This document shows positions 25,864 to 35,071 of a stretch of DNA of 64,000 bases, piece by piece. The translations under genes and the position numbers were made by a program. Position 1 is the first letter of the stretch. Each line of letters opens with the position of its first letter. This DNA comes from Pseudogracilibacillus auburnensis. GTDB taxonomy: Bacteria > Bacillota > Bacilli > Bacillales > Amphibacillaceae. The notes beneath the pieces are model-generated. The model was given only the letters and a program-made list of their open reading frames with translations. It searched no databases and had not been told where the DNA came from. The stretch is taken from contig NZ_QJJQ01000008.1 of NCBI RefSeq assembly GCF_003201975.1, positions 62,001 to 126,000 on the forward strand, read 5' to 3'.

Positions 25864-26550
25864 TTAAATTTTCTTTTCTATCTCTGCTTTTTCTTTTACT
25901 TTATCAATCTTTGCTTGCAATTCTTCTTCTGTCTTCTGTTGTAATAACTGGGCTTTTAATTGTTCTTTAATTTCATCAAATTCAGGGATTGCTTCATTAC
26001 CCTCTTTTGCCTGATCATAATAATCTTCTAACTCTTGATCCGTCACAGAAACTTTAATTGCTTTTTCCACAAATTCATTCATTGTTAGTTCAAATTTTAG
26101 TTGTTCTTTAAAACCGGATTCCGTTAGTTGATATTGTTCTAGTAAGGTTGAAAGAGCATCCCCATTTTCTGATTTTAATGTATCAAACTCACTATTTGCT
26201 GTTTCATCTGTTATTTCAATTCCTTCTTCTTTTGCCTGTTGGATTAGTAATTGTCGATCAATGATCGAATCCATTGTAGCATTTTTTATTTCTTCCACAT
26301 CTATATCTTTATCAAATTGTCCAGCATGAAGTTTTAATTGGGAATAAACTAAATTATAGGTTGTCCCCTTTACATCATCACCATTAATAATTGCGACAAT
26401 TTCGTTATCATCTATTTTTTCTTCATCCGTTATTTCTAGTTTAGGGCCAGCCGCTTCCTCTACCTCTTTTTCCTTTTTCTCATCATCTCCACAAGCAACA
26501 AGAACGATCATAAACAAACAGACGAGCAACCCAATGACAAATTTTTTCAT
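25864..26550 (-). CDS. SurA N-terminal domain lipoprotein
   Basis: An extracytoplasmic chaperone-like lipoprotein of 228 residues. ATG 26550 has AAAGGGGA ahead and begins a signal peptide MKKFVIGLLVCLFMI with lipobox VLVAC (Cys20). The mature part has an acidic stretch, then the SurA_N region: VAIINGDDVKGTTYNLVYSQL, a helix DSIIDRQLLIQQAKEEGIEIT and a long helical tail ending in Lys/Glu heptads. It resembles PrsA and SurA foldases but stops before a parvulin rotamase domain, so it probably only holds unfolded secreted clients. The neighbours do not hint at a specific client. Confidence 0.85.
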   Translation of the reverse strand: MKKFVIGLLVCLFMIVLVACGDDEKKEKEVEEAAGPKLEITDEEKIDDNEIVAIINGDDVKGTTYNLVYSQLKLHAGQFDKDIDVEEIKNATMDSIIDRQLLIQQAKEEGIEITDETANSEFDTLKSENGDALSTLLEQYQLTESGFKEQLKFELTMNEFVEKAIKVSVTDQELEDYYDQAKEGNEAIPEFDEIKEQLKAQLLQQKTEEELQAKIDKVKEKAEIEKKI

Positions 26551-27273
26551 TTTTTTAAAATCCCCTTTTAAACAGTGTATCTCCATTCAAACATAATTAT
26601 TTAGTTGTAATCAAGTAATACAAGCTAAATTTATCGTACAAATTTTTGACAATTGTATAGGCCTGTCCTACTATGTTGCCTAAGATTATGGATAACTTCA
26701 AGATCTCTAACTCTTAAATTATACTATAATTTAGCTTAAATATTAAATGATCTGTACTTTAAGTTTACCGTTTTTACCAAGTTATTTTTGAAGCGAAGAA
26801 AAAAACATGAAAATCATACAATGATATTTCTTTCTTGAAAAATCAATAAATGGAAACAGCACAAAACTAGGTTGTTTGTGTGGCGTTTTAAATTTTAAGT
26901 CAGAATCCGCTTGCTTTTCCCACAGGAGTCTCACGGATTCTGGCTTGAAATTACCAGCATTTCCGGACAACCCCGTTTAGTTCTATTCAATTATCCTATT
27001 CAAAGTCTTAACACTAGTTGTCTCGAATGTCTTTTTTCTATTATTTGGGTAAACTTAGATCTGTACAAAGGAAAATTCCGGGTAGGTATTAAACCGCCAC
27101 ATTGTGGAATTTCGAGCAAGTTTAACAGAAGAACACTTATCCCATTATGAGGTCAAGAACATCCAACGTTGAATTTAGGACGACCTTCAAGGGAGAATGA
27201 GGGCGAAAAGCTAATAGGATGATAGAACCCGTCTCCTATCCATAAAGTGGGTCAGATGCTGTTAGGCTAAGAT
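26551..27273. other. Long intergenic stretch with an imperfect palindrome, no gene supported
   Basis: About 720 bases without a convincing gene on either strand. At 26901-26942 there is an inverted repeat (CAGAATCCG and CGGATTCTG) around GCTTGCTTTTCCCACAGGAG, which looks like a small dispersed repeat of the kind seen elsewhere in the window. The part from 27060 to 27270 has a less AT-rich composition and some local pairing, but I cannot assign it to an RNA family or a mobile element. Confidence 0.5.
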
Positions 27274-27562
27274 TTAAACAAGCATGAATACCGCGCCATG
27301 CTTCTCACACATTTTGATCTTAATAAGCAATGATTCTCGGTGATTCCATATTTTTTTTGTTTGAATCATATCCTCCAAGTTTACGAGATCTTTTTCAACA
27401 CTTGAAGGAGCTCCTTCTATGGTCGAAGTTTATGATACTTACAGATGCATACCAATGTTCCATATGAAGGCTTTCATGATGATCTAAATCTGTAAATGTA
27501 ATTGCCCCATTTTCTTTTGCTTTGCTAAGTAACGTTTCTAGTTTTTGCTTTAATTGAACCAT
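27274..27562 (-). pseudogene. Decayed or small coding remnant, unknown
   Basis: A 55-codon frame starts at ATG 27562 with ribosome-like GGATGTGGAGG and encodes VQLKQKLETLLSKAKENG, then FTDLDHHESLHMEHWYAS. It stops at 27395. A second frame on the same strand overlaps its end and continues to 27274 (IEGAPSSVEKDLVNLEDMIQ and onward). Both look like real protein sequence by composition, so I read this as one gene broken by a frameshift or rearrangement. I do not recognise the family. It follows the C-terminal piece of the serine hydrolase by 32 bases and may have been in its operon. Confidence 0.35.
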
Positions 27563-27594
27563 CCTCCACATCCTTTTTTACGTAGAAAATAGTC

Positions 27595-27721
27595 TTACAA
27601 CGACTTTTTCGGAACGATTCGGTGAAAAATAGATAATGCTTTAGCAATTCCGTTTTCGTCTACTAAAATTTCAACAGGTTCAGTAACGTCATCGATAAAA
27701 GCATAAAATACATTTTCACGT
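27595..27721 (-). pseudogene. Serine hydrolase (beta-lactamase family), C-terminal piece beyond the IS
   Basis: Encodes RENVFYAFIDDVTEPVEILV and on to FHRIVPKKSL, the normal ending of a beta-lactamase-family serine hydrolase. Joined to the N-terminal piece at 29135, with the 1413-bp IS removed, the two give 1386 bases, exactly 462 codons including the stop, with no frame change. This shows the element entered a previously intact gene. An open frame that extends from here into the IS end up to 27786 is not a gene start. Confidence 0.85.
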
Positions 27722-27960
27722 TTGAACCTCTCATGACTAAAGTCACGAGATTCTTGGGAACAGAGCATACTTGAGAGCGGTGGCATACACTACCCACAGT
27801 GGTTTCTCTTATACACCAAGCTATCTCCGCAGTTCCTGCGGTTCTTGATTATTTTCCTTTTTACGTTAGGGATAGTTTCCTTAGCCCTTCAACCAAGATG
27901 TTTTTGCTAGCGTTGATATCACGATCATGGTTTGTGTGACAAGTAATGCACATCCATTCT
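27722..27960 (-). ncRNA. Predicted omega RNA (reRNA) of the TnpB element
   Basis: TnpB nucleases use an RNA made from the 3' part of tnpB and the right end of the element, with the guide taken from the flanking host DNA. Here the scaffold would span the tnpB end and 27722-27860, which contains stems such as ACCGCAGGAACTGCGG and the terminal CTCGTGAC hairpin. The guide would begin at 27721 on the minus strand with ACGTGAAAATGTATTT. The left limit is approximate; existence is inferred from family knowledge. Confidence 0.55.
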
Positions 27961-29000
27961 CGGATGCTAAGGGCTTTCTTTGCATCTTGATGCCCACATT
28001 CTGAACAGATCTGGCTGGATGGATACCACCTATCAATTTTGACAATTGTTTTCCCATACCATTCAGCTTTGTACTGTAATTTGGAAACGAAGCTGGACCA
28101 AGATACATCAGAAATACTTTTGGCTAGTTTACGGTTTTTCAACATACCTTTTGTATGTAAATCTTCGATACAGATAATATCGTGGTTTTTGATTATATCT
28201 GTACTTAACTTATTTAGGAAATCGGTACGCTGGTTCATCACTTTTTCATGGAGTCTCGCAACTTTACGTTTTTGTTTCTGGTAATTCTTTGCTTCAAACA
28301 GATTGATTCCTCTCTTTTTGGCAAGCAAAGCACGCCGAGATAGTTTACGTTGTTCCCGTTTGAGTTTCTTTTCCATTTTGGAAGTGAATCTGTCATTATC
28401 GACTTTTTGACCATCAGAAAGAACAGCGAAGTCTAAGATGCCTAAGTCAATACCGATGGCTGATTCGGTTTTAGGAAAGTCGTGTATCTTTTCTTCACAA
28501 AGAATAGATACAAAGTATTTTCCACTTGGTTTTTTGCGAATGGTCGCTTGAAGTATACGCCCATGAAGTTTCCGGCTTTCGGCGAATGGTACATGCCCAA
28601 TTTTAGGAAGTTTTAGGAGGTTACCATCAATAGAGATATTTTGATTGACGTGTTTTGTAGTGTAGGACTGAACAGGATGCATCTTACTTTTGAATCGGGG
28701 TCTTTCGTTTTGTTTGTTAAAGAAACGAGAAAAAGAATCAGCGAGGTTTTTCAAGGAGGACTGAAGGGCAATGCTATCAACCTCTTTTAACCACTCCGTT
28801 TCTTCTACCCTTTTCATTTTAGGAAGCATGGCAGAACATTGATTGTACGATAATCCCTTTCCAGTCTCAGCGAATGTCGTATTCCATCGATGAAGGAAAT
28901 GATTATACACAAATCTTGCACAGCCAATTGTTTTAGCAATTAGTTTTTCTTGGTATTTATTGGGATAGATCCGAAATTTATAGGCTTTATGTTTCAACAC
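27861..29000 (-). CDS. tnpB: RNA-guided endonuclease TnpB
   Basis: TnpB-family RuvC nuclease, related to Cas12, about 380 residues. From the N-terminus: HKAYKFRIYPNKYQ (OrfB helix-turn-helix region), CARFVYNHFL, the wedge-like beta region, then the RuvC-like core with catalytic Asp in AIGIDLGI (~185), Glu in CIEDLHTKGM (~279) and Asp in HDRDINASKN (~361). A zinc finger is formed by CSECGH and CITCH. All catalytic residues are present, so it may be active. I place the start at GTG 29000 because GAGGTGG lies just ahead; the frame opens at 29009. It would cut empty-site alleles carrying TTTAT next to the guide match and so favour retention of the element. Confidence 0.93.
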   Translation of the reverse strand: MLKHKAYKFRIYPNKYQEKLIAKTIGCARFVYNHFLHRWNTTFAETGKGLSYNQCSAMLPKMKRVEETEWLKEVDSIALQSSLKNLADSFSRFFNKQNERPRFKSKMHPVQSYTTKHVNQNISIDGNLLKLPKIGHVPFAESRKLHGRILQATIRKKPSGKYFVSILCEEKIHDFPKTESAIGIDLGILDFAVLSDGQKVDNDRFTSKMEKKLKREQRKLSRRALLAKKRGINLFEAKNYQKQKRKVARLHEKVMNQRTDFLNKLSTDIIKNHDIICIEDLHTKGMLKNRKLAKSISDVSWSSFVSKLQYKAEWYGKTIVKIDRWYPSSQICSECGHQDAKKALSIREWMCITCHTNHDRDINASKNILVEGLRKLSLT

Positions 29001-29134
29001 ATGATCCACCTCGTTTTTATACTTTCATTATACTTTACGGAACATGTGTTTGCAAACGAATTTGAGATTAGATTTATAGCTCCCTGGCGTCCATTCATCC
29101 TACGATTGAAATCGCGGGTGTTCTGGACATTCTT

Positions 29135-30393
29135 ATAAAATGAATCGGATACATTTCACCTTTATATGAAAAAGTTAGCGTTCCGTTTTTAGCGCTCAAA
29201 ACGATGTCCATTCTTTCTCCAGATTGATACGTTCCACAATATAATGCTAGCTTTTCAAGATCTACTATATATTTTTCACTTGTCAGATAAGTAGCATCTA
29301 AATCTCTTTCAAAATAAGCATTTAATACATGCTCCATTAATTTTGAAGCGGGAAATCCTGATAAATTTGATAACACAATGGCACTTACCCCTTCTTCCAG
29401 AATCATTGCAAACTTAGAAGAGATAGATTGTAAACTACCACCGTGATCGGCTAGTGTTTTGCCAAAATAGTTTGGAGTAATGGTTAACCCGAAGCCATAA
29501 AATTTTTCTGGATCCTTTTTTATATAGGGATGTATGATTTGTTCTATACTTTCTTCACTCAATATTCGAGCACCATTTACAACTCCTTTCGTTAAAAACA
29601 AGGTAGAATAAGTAATCATATCGTTTGCAGTTGATTTTAAAAAACCTGTTGCCCTCATTGGCGGTGCATCCCACCAATCTTGTACAGCATAAATCAATTG
29701 ATTCTCTTCACTTTTTTCATAGCATGTTGTAATATTTTGATCTGATTTATCATCATCAAAATGAAAGAAGGTACGTTCCATCCCACACGGCTTGATAATA
29801 TTTTCCATGATATATTGTTCATATGTCATTCCACTAACCTGTTCAATAATGGCACCAAGTAATCCATAAGCATCATTTGAATAGCTGAAACATTCACCAG
29901 GTCTTGCAAAAAGTTTTATATCCGAAATAGCTTCTAGCAAATCATCGTATGTTACTAAGCGCTTTTTTCCATCTTCTTCAAGAAAATCGATCATCGATTC
30001 ATCATTTCTTTTCCGAACCATTGCACGATCTAATGAAGGGAGTGGAGGTAATCCTGATGTATGTGTCATAAAGTGATAAATGGTAATTTGCTTTACATCT
30101 GCTACATTTTTCACGCTAAATATAGGTAAATAGCTAACTACTGGTGCATGAATGTCTAGTTTTCCCTTTTCTCTAAGCTGCATAATCGCCACACATGTGA
30201 ATGACTTTGTAATGGAAGCCAGACCAAATACGGTATGACGTGTGATTAATGCTTTCTTTTCCTTATTTCGATAACCAAAAGTTCCTTCATACTTTAATTG
30301 ACCTTCTTTAGCAATTGCGATCATACACCCTGGTACTTGATACTTTTCTAATAGCTTTAACGCTGTTTGCTCAAATTTTTGATATTGAATCAT
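29135..30393 (-). pseudogene. Serine hydrolase (beta-lactamase family), N-terminal piece interrupted by IS605-type element
   Basis: Codons 1-419 of a class C beta-lactamase/D-aminopeptidase-type serine hydrolase. ATG 30393 has GGAGGG ahead. Active-site motifs are present: SITK (Ser nucleophile and Lys), YSNDAYG (Tyr-x-Asn) and ADHGGS (His-Gly-Gly). After YPIHFI the frame runs into the IS and would end with 12 foreign residues (to 29095), lacking the last ~41 native residues; the core is intact, so partial function is possible. There is no signal peptide, so it is probably a cytoplasmic esterase or peptidase. It follows the peptide ABC transporter genes closely, which suggests a role on imported peptides. 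Confidence 0.85.
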
Positions 30394-30412
30394 CTTTCCC
30401 TCCTGTACATTT

Positions 30413-31372
30413 TCATTCGTATAAATGACAGGCAACATAGTGATTTTTCTTCACTGCTTGCCAAGTTGGTTTTTGCTTTTTGCAAATATCCATCACCTTC
30501 GGACAACGGGTTCGAAACACGCAACCAGTTGGTGGGTGAATTGGGCTTGGAAGTTCTCCATGTAAAATAATTCGCTCTCTTTTTTCCTCAATATCAGGGT
30601 CTGGTATTGGAATCGCCGATAGAAGAGCCTCGGTATATGGGTGTAACGGAGAATCATACAAGATAGTACTTTCAGTTAGTTCTACTAAATTCCCTAAATA
30701 CATGACCCCAATCCGGTTGGAAATCTGTTTTACCATCGATAAATCATGTGCGATGAATAGATAAGTTAATCCTTTTTCGGCTTGCAATTTCTTTAGCAGA
30801 TTAACAACTTGTGCTTGGATGGAGACATCTAAAGCTGAGATTGGTTCATCCGCAATAATGAAACTCGGTTCTAAAGCGAGTGCCCGGGCAATTCCTATTC
30901 TTTGACGCTGTCCTCCGCTAAACTCATGTGGATAACGATTGGCATGGTCCCTACTTAATCCAACTTCTTCTAATAGTCGATATACTCTTTCTACTTGTTC
31001 CCGCTTCTTTTTATAGATACCATGTACTTCCATTGGTTCAGCGATCACTTCACGTACAGTGGAGCGCGGATTTAATGATGCATATGGATCCTGAAAAATC
31101 ATTTGCATGTCACGGTAGAATGCAAATCTCTCTTTCTCTGTAAACGAATGGATATTATCCCCTTTAAAAATAACATTCCCAGCTGTTTTATGATAGAGCC
31201 CCATGATCGTTCGACCGATAGTAGATTTTCCACACCCCGATTCACCAACTAGCCCAAATGTTTCTCCTTTTTCCACATCAAAACTAACTCCATTAACTGC
31301 TTGTAATGTTTGCTTTTTGCCGACAGAAAAATATTTTTTTAATTGTTGTACTTCCAAAATTTTATTACTCAC
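30413..31372 (-). CDS. Oligopeptide ABC transporter ATP-binding protein (OppF-like)
   Basis: Second ATPase of a peptide importer. Walker [13 protein letters not shown], signature [10 protein letters not shown], Walker [14 protein letters not shown], switch His in LFIAHDLSM. The C-terminal oligopeptide extension has a Cys cluster ([20 protein letters not shown]) typical of OppD/OppF/DppD/DppF. GTG 31372 is preceded by a perfect GGAGGTGA; the frame opens at 31393. It is separated from the upstream binding-protein gene by a hairpin with T runs, so its level may be lower than that of the other subunits. It ends 19 bases before the serine hydrolase start. Confidence 0.9.
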   Translation of the reverse strand: MSNKILEVQQLKKYFSVGKKQTLQAVNGVSFDVEKGETFGLVGESGCGKSTIGRTIMGLYHKTAGNVIFKGDNIHSFTEKERFAFYRDMQMIFQDPYASLNPRSTVREVIAEPMEVHGIYKKKREQVERVYRLLEEVGLSRDHANRYPHEFSGGQRQRIGIARALALEPSFIIADEPISALDVSIQAQVVNLLKKLQAEKGLTYLFIAHDLSMVKQISNRIGVMYLGNLVELTESTILYDSPLHPYTEALLSAIPIPDPDIEEKRERIILHGELPSPIHPPTGCVFRTRCPKVMDICKKQKPTWQAVKKNHYVACHLYE

Positions 31373-31407
31373 CCGATATTCACCTCCGTGCACGATACTA
31401 GGAATCC

Positions 31408-31446
31408 AAAAAGGAGTAAGTTTTTTTAATTCCTACTCCTTTTTTC
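31408..31446 (-). terminator. Intra-operon hairpin terminator between binding protein and OppF-like gene
   Basis: AAGGAGTAAG pairs with CCTACTCCTT, with T runs on both strands. On the minus strand it comes directly after the binding-protein stop. It may act as an attenuator that keeps the abundant receptor above the ATPase, or simply mark the end of the main transcript. Confidence 0.75.
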
Positions 31447-31455
31447 CAAATAGAT

Positions 31456-33090
31456 TTACTCTACATCAGCATATTTCAAATCAAAATATCCGACTGGATG
31501 ACGTAAAATACCTGACACCCCATCTGCTTCTAAAACAACTGTGTTATAGAATCGAATTGGAATTACGACTAGTTCTTCAGCAAGTAATTTTTCCGCTTCA
31601 AAAAGGGCTTCCCAACGTTTTTCTTCATCTGCTTCTGATTTCCCTTTGGCAATTAGCGCATCATATTCTTCATTGGACCAACCAGTTCGGTTCATATAAG
31701 AGTCGGTAATAAAACTTTCAAGTAAGTTAACAGGGTCATTATAATCATTAAGAAAGGAACTACGTGAAAAATGGAGCTCCAAATTGATTTGTGCCTCTGC
31801 ATACACACCCCATTCTTGGTTTTCCAATGTAACATTAATATCTAAGTTTTCCTTCAACATATCTTGGATCGTTTCCGCTACCGCCTTATTCAGATCCGAT
31901 GTATTATAATTTAAGACTACAGGTGGAAGCTCCTCATATCCTTCTTCTTCCATTCCTTCTTCAAGTAACTGTTTCGCTTTTTCTGGATCAAAAGAGACTA
32001 GGTCACCATTGACATCGCGGAAATCTTCCCCAGATGGTGTCGTAAATCCAGGAGAAACAAAGCCATAAGCGGGCTCCACTTTATTTTTTACGACATACTC
32101 GGCAATATCATCCCGATTAATCGCAGATGAAAATGCGTGGCGAATCTTTTTATTTTGAAAAGGTTCTTTCGTTATATTGAAACGATAAAATTCAAGTCCA
32201 CCTGATTCACCGATATATACATTATCCCCATCGATCAGTTCATCAGAAAGTTCTGGTGGAATGCCTGCTGTATGAAGCTCCCCACTTTCAAACATTTGAT
32301 ATTGTGTATTTGTATCATTTACCATGGCAAAATGTACTTTATCTAATTTCACAGCATCTGTATCCCAGTACTCCTTATTTTTAGCAAAAACCATCTCTTT
32401 ATCATGTTCCCAAGACTCTAACATGAATGGACCATTGGCGACGAATGAATCAGCTTCCGCATGCCAGTTAGGATTTTCTTCGGCAACCTGATGATTAATT
32501 GGGAAAAACGCTGGATTTGTTAATAGATCGAGAAAATAACCTGTTGGTGCCTCTAAAATTACTTCCAATGTTTTTTCATCGATTGCCTTTACAGCAACAT
32601 CATCAACTGAACCTTCATCACTATTGTACGCTTCCCCACCTTTAATAACATAAGCTAAAAATGCCGCTTCAGAAGCCGTTTCAGGGTCTAACATATACTT
32701 CCAGGCATATTCAAAGTCTGCTGCAGTCACCGGATCACCGTTTGACCAGTTAGCATCATCACGAATATAAAAAGTATAGGTTAATTTATCATCAGAAATA
32801 TCCCATTTCTCTGCTACCCCTGGTGCAGCGAGTGAACCCTCATCCAATCGTGTTAACCCTTCCATTAAATTATTTAGTGGGTCCCAAGATAATTGATCAA
32901 AACCGATGGAAGGATTTAAAGAAGTTGGCTCTTCACTATTATTTAATTGAAGAATCTTTTCATCACTTGCTTCTTCCACACTATTATCTTCTTTTTCTTC
33001 TGGCTCTTTTCCCGCGTCTTCATTCGCTGTACAAGCGATTAATACGGAACCAATAACAAACACAAACAATAAAAATAAAAACTTTTTCAT
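31456..33090 (-). CDS. Oligopeptide-binding lipoprotein (OppA/DppE-like)
   Basis: Family 5 solute receptor, 544 residues. Lipoprotein signal [16 protein letters not shown] with lipobox LIAC (Cys20), an acidic linker, then LNNSEEPTSLNPSIGFD. The family signature region YTFYIRDDANWSNGDPVTAADFEYAWK is typical of OppA/MppA-like proteins. ATG overlaps the OppD-like stop (ATGA). It delivers peptides to the permease pair encoded upstream. The closest well-known types are OppA and DppE of Bacillus; whether the ligand is a nutrient peptide, a murein peptide or a signal peptide cannot be told. Confidence 0.92.
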   Translation of the reverse strand: MKKFLFLLFVFVIGSVLIACTANEDAGKEPEEKEDNSVEEASDEKILQLNNSEEPTSLNPSIGFDQLSWDPLNNLMEGLTRLDEGSLAAPGVAEKWDISDDKLTYTFYIRDDANWSNGDPVTAADFEYAWKYMLDPETASEAAFLAYVIKGGEAYNSDEGSVDDVAVKAIDEKTLEVILEAPTGYFLDLLTNPAFFPINHQVAEENPNWHAEADSFVANGPFMLESWEHDKEMVFAKNKEYWDTDAVKLDKVHFAMVNDTNTQYQMFESGELHTAGIPPELSDELIDGDNVYIGESGGLEFYRFNITKEPFQNKKIRHAFSSAINRDDIAEYVVKNKVEPAYGFVSPGFTTPSGEDFRDVNGDLVSFDPEKAKQLLEEGMEEEGYEELPPVVLNYNTSDLNKAVAETIQDMLKENLDINVTLENQEWGVYAEAQINLELHFSRSSFLNDYNDPVNLLESFITDSYMNRTGWSNEEYDALIAKGKSEADEEKRWEALFEAEKLLAEELVVIPIRFYNTVVLEADGVSGILRHPVGYFDLKYADVE

Positions 33091-34115
33091 TGCTTTCCCC
33101 CTCCTCTATTTTCGTTTCGGTAATTAATAACTAAAAGATGTTCTGCTCGCTTATCTTGGAGCCAACAGTTTACTCGATGTGTGTCGCTTTTTAGCGAGTC
33201 ATCTGGATAGACTCTTTCACATACTTCCATGGCAAAATCACATCTCGCAGCAAAAGGACAACCTTTTGGTGGTGCAAATAAATCTGGTGGTGTTCCATCA
33301 ATAGGAGATAACGCTTCTCCTTTCATATTTAGTCGTGGAACTGATCGTAACAACCCTTTCGTATATGGATGTTGTGGGTTATAAAACAACTCCCGTTTTG
33401 TGCCTGTTTCAATCAATTTCCCAGCATACATCACTGCAATTCGGTCAGCTACTTTGGCAACGACACCAAGATCATGTGTGATTAATATGATGGAAACGTT
33501 TGTTTCTCGTTGAATTTTGTCAAAAAGCTCTAATATTTGGGCTTGAATTGTTACATCCAGTGCCGTTGTCGGTTCATCGGCAATGAGTAATTCTGGTTCA
33601 CATATTAAGGCAATGGCAATAACGATCCGTTGGCGCATCCCACCACTAAATTGGTGTGGATATTGATTCAACCTTTCTTTTGGATTCGGAATACCTACTA
33701 GATCCATCATTTCCAATGCTTTTCTCCTAGCTGTTTCTTTTGTCACTTTATGATGTTGACGTAAACCTTCCATTAACTGATTGCCAATCGTTAATGTCGG
33801 GTTAAGAGCGGTCATTGGATCTTGAAAAATCATTGATATATCGACTCCACGAATAGTGCGCATTTTTTTCTCAGAAAAGCTCGTGACATCTTCTCCATTA
33901 AAAATAATTTCTCCTTGCGTGATTTCTCCTGGCGGTGTTGGAATTAAGCGCATAATGGCATTAGAAGTGACACTTTTTCCACATCCCGACTCTCCGACAA
34001 TTGCGAGTGTCTCCCCTTTAAATAAATCAAAGTTCACACCGCGGACTGCTTTTACTGTCCCACCATATGTTGTGAAAGTGACGTGAAGGTTTTTTACTTC
34101 TAATATTTTCTCCAT
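33087..34115 (-). CDS. Oligopeptide ABC transporter ATP-binding protein (OppD-like)
   Basis: First ATPase of the importer, 342 residues. Walker [13 protein letters not shown], signature [10 protein letters not shown], Walker [14 protein letters not shown], switch His LITHDLGVV. The C-terminal domain has the Cys-rich [14 protein letters not shown] segment of the peptide subfamily, which in relatives can hold an iron-sulfur cluster. Ribosome site AGGTGA before ATG 34115. The C-terminal tail (NENRGGGKQ) overlaps the next gene start. It works as a heterodimer with the OppF-like protein. Confidence 0.93.
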   Translation of the reverse strand: MEKILEVKNLHVTFTTYGGTVKAVRGVNFDLFKGETLAIVGESGCGKSVTSNAIMRLIPTPPGEITQGEIIFNGEDVTSFSEKKMRTIRGVDISMIFQDPMTALNPTLTIGNQLMEGLRQHHKVTKETARRKALEMMDLVGIPNPKERLNQYPHQFSGGMRQRIVIAIALICEPELLIADEPTTALDVTIQAQILELFDKIQRETNVSIILITHDLGVVAKVADRIAVMYAGKLIETGTKRELFYNPQHPYTKGLLRSVPRLNMKGEALSPIDGTPPDLFAPPKGCPFAARCDFAMEVCERVYPDDSLKSDTHRVNCWLQDKRAEHLLVINYRNENRGGGKQ

Positions 34116-34123
34116 TGCTTCAC

Positions 34124-35071
34124 CTACCTTCTTAGCTTCGGATCAAGTGCATCTTGTAGACCATCACCAAGTACATTAAACGCAAACATCGTAAAAGATA
34201 TAAAAAAAGCTGGAAAAAACAACGTCCACCAATTTCCCGATAAGATTGCACCTAAAGAGTCGCTTGCCATCACTCCCCAACTAGCATATGGCGCTTGGAT
34301 ACCTAATCCGATAAAGCTTAGAAATGCTTCAGCAAAAATGGCTGATGGTACGGTTAATGTCATTTGCACAATGATTGGTCCCATCGTATTTGGCAAAAGA
34401 TTTTTTCGGATGATTCGCGACGTTTTCGCACCATATGATTTAGATGCAAGCACAAATTCGTAATTTTTAATTTGCAAAACTTGCCCCCGCACAATTCTTG
34501 CCATTCCAACCCATCCTGTCACGGTTAATGCAACAATAATCGTAAATAAACTTGGGCCTAAAACGACAAGCAGTAAGATGACAACTAATAAATATGGAAG
34601 ACCATATAAAATTTCCACGATTCGCATCATGACATTATCCGTTCGACCACCTTTATATCCAGAAATACCTCCATAGATAATGCCGATTACCACATCAATG
34701 AATGCCGCCATTAATCCAACGAATAAAGAAATGCGCGCTCCATACCAAGTACGAGTGAAAACATCTCGTCCTGCAGAATCAGTGCCAAACCAATGCTCAG
34801 CTGAAGGTGGCTGAAATTGTGCAGGTAAGTTTTGTGTATTTACTTCATATGGAGAAACAATTGGTCCCAGAATGGCCATCGTCGCTAATAAAACAAGAAA
34901 AAGGAGACCCAACATTGCTAATTTATTTTTCCTTAGTCGCCTCCATGCATCTTTCCAATATGAAAGGGAAGGTCGGTAAACAATCTCGGCTGCTTGTTTA
35001 TTTTGTCTAATAAATCGAAACCACTCATCCTCTACTTTAGTAGTCGGATTCTCTTGACGAACTGATTTCAT
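34124..35071 (-). CDS. Peptide ABC transporter permease (OppC-like)
   Basis: Inner-membrane subunit with six helices, 315 residues. An N-terminal cytoplasmic stretch and OppC_N region (RRLRKNKLAMLGLLFLVLL) are followed by the binding-protein-dependent transport domain. The coupling-helix EAA-like loop is seen around ASKSYGAKTSRIIRKNLLPN. A periplasm-facing PPSAEHWFGTDSAGRDVFTR segment is typical of OppC/DppC. The start overlaps the OppB-like stop (ATGA). Confidence 0.93.
   Translation of the reverse strand: MKSVRQENPTTKVEDEWFRFIRQNKQAAEIVYRPSLSYWKDAWRRLRKNKLAMLGLLFLVLLATMAILGPIVSPYEVNTQNLPAQFQPPSAEHWFGTDSAGRDVFTRTWYGARISLFVGLMAAFIDVVIGIIYGGISGYKGGRTDNVMMRIVEILYGLPYLLVVILLLVVLGPSLFTIIVALTVTGWVGMARIVRGQVLQIKNYEFVLASKSYGAKTSRIIRKNLLPNTMGPIIVQMTLTVPSAIFAEAFLSFIGLGIQAPYASWGVMASDSLGAILSGNWWTLFFPAFFISFTMFAFNVLGDGLQDALDPKLRR

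Larger units (their letters stand above)
27722..29134 (-). mobile_element. IS605-type element carrying tnpB only
   Basis: A 1413-bp element inserted in the serine hydrolase gene. The ends were placed by rejoining the host frame: the left end follows TTTAT (29139-29135), and the right end finishes GAGGTTCAA at 27722. There is no target duplication, as usual for IS200/IS605 elements. Sub-terminal hairpins are visible: CGATTTCAATCG near the left end, and CTCGTGAC-TTTA-GTCATGAG near the right end (27728-27751). It has no tnpA, so movement would need a transposase in trans. The host target TTTAT should be the transposon-adjacent motif. Confidence 0.88.

Noticed and set aside
26901-26942. Regulatory RNA hairpin upstream of the SurA-like gene
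   Set aside because: It is 350 bases from the gene and resembles a dispersed GCTTGCTTTTCCCACAGG-type repeat; no specific RNA family fits.
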